DNA of 64,000 nt from Colletotrichum lupini (taxonomy: Eukaryota; Ascomycota; Sordariomycetes; Glomerellales; Glomerellaceae). Positions 60,414 through 64,000 of this stretch are shown here, one piece after another. The notes beneath the pieces are model-generated. The model worked only from the letters and a program-made list of their open reading frames with translations, searched no databases and had not been told where the DNA came from. Location: positions 3,162,001 to 3,226,000 of the forward strand of contig NC_064681.1 in the NCBI RefSeq assembly GCF_023278565.1. The letters are read 5' to 3'. Numbering within the stretch: the stretch's first letter is position 1; each line of letters starts with the position of its first letter. The translations under genes and the position numbers were made by a program.

Positions 60414-61643
60414 CCCACTTCTATAGCGCCTGCATTATGATTGTACACTAATGTGACGAGAAATATGCCAGTCCAAGGTTACACTGGGATGAGTGGAAAC
60501 ACGAGGGGATCCTCAATTCCGCGTAAAACGTGATGCATTTGTCGCTTTGCGATAGGAGCCTTTCAGGTGTCAAAGACTGCTGATTTAGAGTTGCTTGAGA
60601 GAACGAGAGGAAGCTGATCGAGATCTAATACTGACTTTCAAAGTGGTAGCGCTGTGTAAAACTCTTTGGGGGTTCCAGACGGAGCTGTCCGGCCCGATGA
60701 GCCCGAATCACGGTTACGCACCTCGGCTCAAGTTCAGCGACGAACTGGCGAAGAGCAGCTTGCGAAGAAGATTGGAAAATCTGAAACCCCAAATACATTC
60801 ATCTTTGGCCATTAAATCACCCAATACTGACCATCAAGCTATTACAAGTAGAAGGTGCGTGCGAACCACGGCACGGTTACCTCAGAGTCCGACAAAAGTT
60901 CTACCAAGACCTTAATTTGACGAGGGAAACAACGACGGTTCTAGAATTAGTGGCGTTGGTCATCATTCCCCATGGGAATTGAGTTTGAGGACGAGCAGCA
61001 GCTACAGACATGGGCTGCAATGATGCCACAAGAAGAACGGGGATTCATGTAGGGATTGTGCTCTTTGGCAAAAGCCCACTGCACTCTGCTGTCGAAAGTC
61101 TAATTCACCGAAAGAAGGGCCCGCGGGACACGACGCCAATGTGCCAAGCCGGAGCCGAGTCAAAGACAAGACCTTTGACGGAAAAGCCAAGTTCGAAAAA
61201 GCTGGAGCTCAGGAGCCGAGATCCTTGGGTATAGCAAAACATCCACAAAATCACTCGCACCTTCATTAAGGGGAATTCCTTGGTTGAGCCTCATCAGCCC
61301 CGACAATGAGCACTTATGGCTTCAGCCGCTTCATCCAGTCCAGTTGACAGGTGCTTCCGGTTGCAAAATGCGAGGGATCATAGAGGCCTGAGCAGCGTGG
61401 ATGGCCGATTATCACTAGTAAATCTCGATTATCGGGTATTTGTGCTCGTTTCAATGTCCTCTCCAATTATACGTAACCAGGTACGGCGAGCATGTTATGC
61501 TTTTTTCAACTTTACCCGGACACGCCTTATAACCCGATTAAGTGACAGGGTGGTAGTTTGCCTTGTGCCTTACTGGGATCCGCGATGAGGCCTCTGACTG
61601 GTCCATTTTGATCTGAAACTTGCCCGCCGGACTCAATAATAGG
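60414..61643. other. Intergenic between mariner-type block and MITE
   Basis: 1.2 kb returning abruptly to balanced composition; short frames only, no supported gene. Confidence 0.35.
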
Positions 61644-61645
61644 TA

Positions 61646-61983
61646 CCGTAGAAACTCGAGCACTTCAAACTTGCGTTAGCCCGTGCCAACCCTGCTAGCG
61701 CTCTAGCAGAATCGTAATACTGCCCAAAGTGGTCAAATGTGGCCGCCACCCATTTTTGACGTACGCTAACATTTCCGATTGATCTGGCCAATGAGAGCTC
61801 GCCGTCGAGGCTGGAGGCAGTTGGGCGGGAGCAGAAAATGGAAAATAATCACTTACCGCCTTCTATATACGGTATAGTCGAACATATAATCGAACATAAC
61901 TGACCCCCCGAAAACGTTTAGTATGGGAAGCTAGCAGGGTTGGCACGGGCTAACGCAAGTTTGAAGTGCTCGAGTTTCTACGG
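61646..61983. mobile_element. MITE with perfect 54 bp terminal inverted repeats
   Basis: 338 bp. Left arm 61646-61699 starts CCGTAGAAACTCGAGCACTT; the right arm 61930-61983 is its exact reverse complement over 54 bases. TA flanks both ends (61644-61645 and 61984-61985), so a Tc1/mariner-type non-autonomous element. It has no coding capacity, is not RIP-mutated, and its TIRs differ from those of the 56547-60411 block. Perfect arms suggest recent insertion. Confidence 0.9.
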
Positions 61984-61985
61984 TA

Positions 61986-63132
61986 GTAGCTTGTTGGACA
62001 CCTCCTCCTCCACACGTTCGAGCGAGAATGCTGAATGCCACAGGTGGGCGGTATCGCTGTCGCGGCGTTGGGGACTAGCCACATCAGCTGAGAACTCTAA
62101 AAAGAGAATCAACCCCTCTTTCTGCACTGATTCATTTGGCCCTGCCGACACGAAGCTCTGGCCCCAATTGGTCCCACAGTAGCGGAACACTCGGACAATT
62201 AGGTTCGACAGGACGGAACACCGGGAACTCACTTGAGAGGAGAAAGACTGGGCGAATGGCTCTCTCCCCGTTGTCACTGGTTCCCTAATTGAGAAGTCAG
62301 CCCAGTCGATCCTACACCCGCCACACCCTCGGGGGGTCTGGTTCGAACATGTCGGCACCTTCCATAATACAACGGGGCACCCTATATCAGCCTTGCTCAT
62401 TATAGCTCATTACAGAGGAAACGGAATTGGCCCGACCCAAGACGGAGTACTCCAGTTGTCCGGGGGCGGGGTCTAGACTTACGGGTGCTTGTGGGCACCA
62501 GAATGCTTCTTGATGCTTGGCAGATATTCTCGCGAAGAGAGTCCGTGAGAAGAGCTTCATGATGCTTCGTTTGGGAGGCTGGAAATAAACAACCCCGCGA
62601 GGACCTGAGCACTTGTCAGTTGAATACAATCTCGATCTCCTCGATCGTCCAAAACGCTGGGTTATCTATTAAATTGCTACCGGCTTCAGTGATGGCTTTT
62701 GGCAAAGGCTATCGCCCCGCTGGCTTCCGACGTCTCGCAAACTTACGTCTAACTAACTTTCCATCCGAGCAAGGACTTGACTCGAGACGAAGACCTCCGT
62801 CGCGATGCAGTATTAGGGAGATACTCTACTTAAGCTCGGTATACTCGCCAACTTCAGCAGAAGACTAAATGTGTAATGACGATGAACTCGCGTTCTCTGC
62901 TTCTTTAGCTCTGTCCTTTCCCTATCTAAGCTCATCATACACACCCGTTCTTGCCTGTTAAAGAGACATTAAGCATCTGCGGTACACAACTTACTTTCTC
63001 GTCTTGGACATCCATATATCTCCAAGAACTGCCGGCTAAGACTTCTCTGCTTGGGAAACAACCATTAAGCTTAGTGTGCAGCCTTAATTCAAGAAGACCG
63101 GATCTTCATTCTTAAGCTTGTTGCACAAGGCA
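61986..63132. promoter_or_regulatory. Upstream region of the AflR-like gene
   Basis: 1.1 kb; no supported gene although short frames occur near 61990-62400 and 62390-62630. The last 250 bases are pyrimidine-rich (CTCTGCTTCTTTAGCTCTG, TCTCGTCTTGG), typical of a fungal promoter and leader. Confidence 0.4.
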
Positions 63133-64000
63133 ATGTCGACGCAAGCACCCAGAGAAGGTATCTCCCTTGTTTTTAACCGCAAGAGAAGAAAGGTCCGCAA
63201 GTCCTGCAACGCCTGCAGCTCTCAAAAGATTCGTTGCGGTAAACAGCGCCCAAAATGCCAACGCTGCGAGACAAAGGGCCTCGAGTGTGCTTACAGCATG
63301 TCAATGCGGACTGGTGAGCGCCCTCGCGTTCTCGCCTCGCCAAGCTCGTTGTCGGATACCCAGGCAACGATATCACTTGTCATGAGAGATGGCCCAGCCC
63401 TGGCCATGTCCAATGCCTCGACCGTTTCTCAGATCTCACAACAGCAGCAGCAACAAGAACGCCGTATGTCAGAGCAGCCTTCGGAACACCACACCGACCT
63501 CCAGGATGAGATGATGTGGCTGCTGGAAGGCACCTCAGATTCTGACAATCTCTTGGACCAGAGTCTTTGCTTTGACGCCACTGCGGACTTTGGGGTTCCA
63601 ATGACTCTGAACGACTTGTCTGCTGCTTCGACAAAACACTCATCTGCGGCGATGCCGACTCCTATGACACAGGAATACGACAGAACTTCCTTTTTCGACC
63701 AGCCTGTGGATCACAAAATGCAACAGTCCATGGATGCATCAATGAGACGTTCCGGCACAGTCGACTCAGCTCGCAGCAGCTCCAGCACGTACTCAGACGA
63801 CGGTCTCTCTCGTCACAGCAAGATCCACGACTGCACCATGGAGGTCCTGGAAATTGTCTCCGACTTTCATGTCCTCGCGCAAGGTTGCCTCACTGCCGTC
63901 AAGGACCCGACGTGCACGTCCCACCTTGAGCGCCTCCTCGACGACACCCCCCGCGAGATGGGCACCGTCTTATCGCACAACCGGGAGATCCTCCGCAGGC
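63133..64000 (+). CDS. AflR-like Zn2Cys6 transcription factor, cut by window end
   Basis: Open from ATG 63133 to the window edge (289 complete codons, no stop). The zinc cluster has Cys25, 28, 35, 42, 45 and 52 (C-x2-C-x6-C-x6-C-x2-C-x6-C), preceded by a basic RKRRKVRKS and followed by YSMSMRTGERPR, the arrangement of AflR-type regulators of aflatoxin/sterigmatocystin-like and other polyketide clusters (YSxSxRxGxxPR-like linker). Then a Ser/Gln-rich segment (QISQQQQQQERR), an acidic-hydrophobic patch, and the start of the AflR regulatory region (EVLEIVSDFHVLAQGCLTA). It would bind promoters of nearby biosynthetic genes, presumably beyond this window. No intron is needed in the visible part. 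Confidence 0.85.
   Translation, partial: MSTQAPREGISLVFNRKRRKVRKSCNACSSQKIRCGKQRPKCQRCETKGLECAYSMSMRTGERPRVLASPSSLSDTQATISLVMRDGPALAMSNASTVSQISQQQQQQERRMSEQPSEHHTDLQDEMMWLLEGTSDSDNLLDQSLCFDATADFGVPMTLNDLSAASTKHSSAAMPTPMTQEYDRTSFFDQPVDHKMQQSMDASMRRSGTVDSARSSSSTYSDDGLSRHSKIHDCTMEVLEIVSDFHVLAQGCLTAVKDPTCTSHLERLLDDTPREMGTVLSHNREILRR

Noticed and set aside
1..64000. CRISPR arrays, bacterial operons, rRNA or tRNA genes
   Set aside because: No direct-repeat/spacer pattern, ribosome-binding sites or RNA gene signatures were seen; the gene structure is eukaryotic.

Overview
This window is nuclear DNA from a filamentous ascomycete, most likely a Sordariomycete. Evidence: introns of about 46-120 nt with GT..AG ends and CTAAC/CTGAC branch points; fungal families (HET domain, two Zn2Cys6 regulators, LaeA-type methyltransferase, sugar transporter, small cysteine-rich secreted protein); and long TA-rich blocks with almost no open frames, typical of repeat-induced point mutation (RIP) acting on transposons. 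Species cannot be named from the sequence alone.

Layout. 0.1-15.6 kb is mostly gene-bearing: SUV3-type mitochondrial RNA helicase, a UCH-type deubiquitinase, a small gene of unknown function with an in-frame stop and a GC-AG intron, a 5 kb gene-free gap, an 830-residue disordered protein and a Zn2Cys6 regulator. 15.6-26.6 kb is repeat country: a clean 177 bp solo LTR, a RIP-mutated Ty1/copia-like composite bounded by inverted LTRs, a clean 205 bp solo LTR, and a gene remnant that abuts it. 26.6-33.2 kb is an island between repeats: methyltransferase, cytochrome b5-FMN dehydrogenase, an unknown 365-residue protein and a 96-residue cysteine-rich secreted protein. 35.3-42.7 kb is a full-length but RIP-destroyed Ty1/copia element with matching 5 bp target duplications. 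43.2-49.9 kb holds a sugar transporter, a HET-domain protein and the DBP9-type ribosome-biogenesis helicase. A small TA-rich block (51.1-52.0 kb) is followed by a methyltransferase and an MFS transporter that are both cut short where they meet tail to tail. 56.5-60.4 kb is a RIP-mutated block with TA-flanked terminal inverted repeats (Tc1/mariner type). 61.6-62.0 kb is an intact 338 bp MITE with perfect 54 bp inverted repeats. The window ends inside a gene for an AflR-like Zn2Cys6 regulator.

How it fits together. Housekeeping genes (SUV3, UCH, DBP9) sit in ordinary GC-balanced DNA, while accessory genes (methyltransferases, transporters, HET, secreted protein, AflR-like regulator) sit between repeat blocks, the compartment pattern of many plant-associated fungi. 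Short repeat copies (177, 205 and 338 bp) are clean while the long ones are heavily mutated, as expected if RIP ignores short duplications. Exon structures below were deduced by eye from frame, splice sites and protein continuity.
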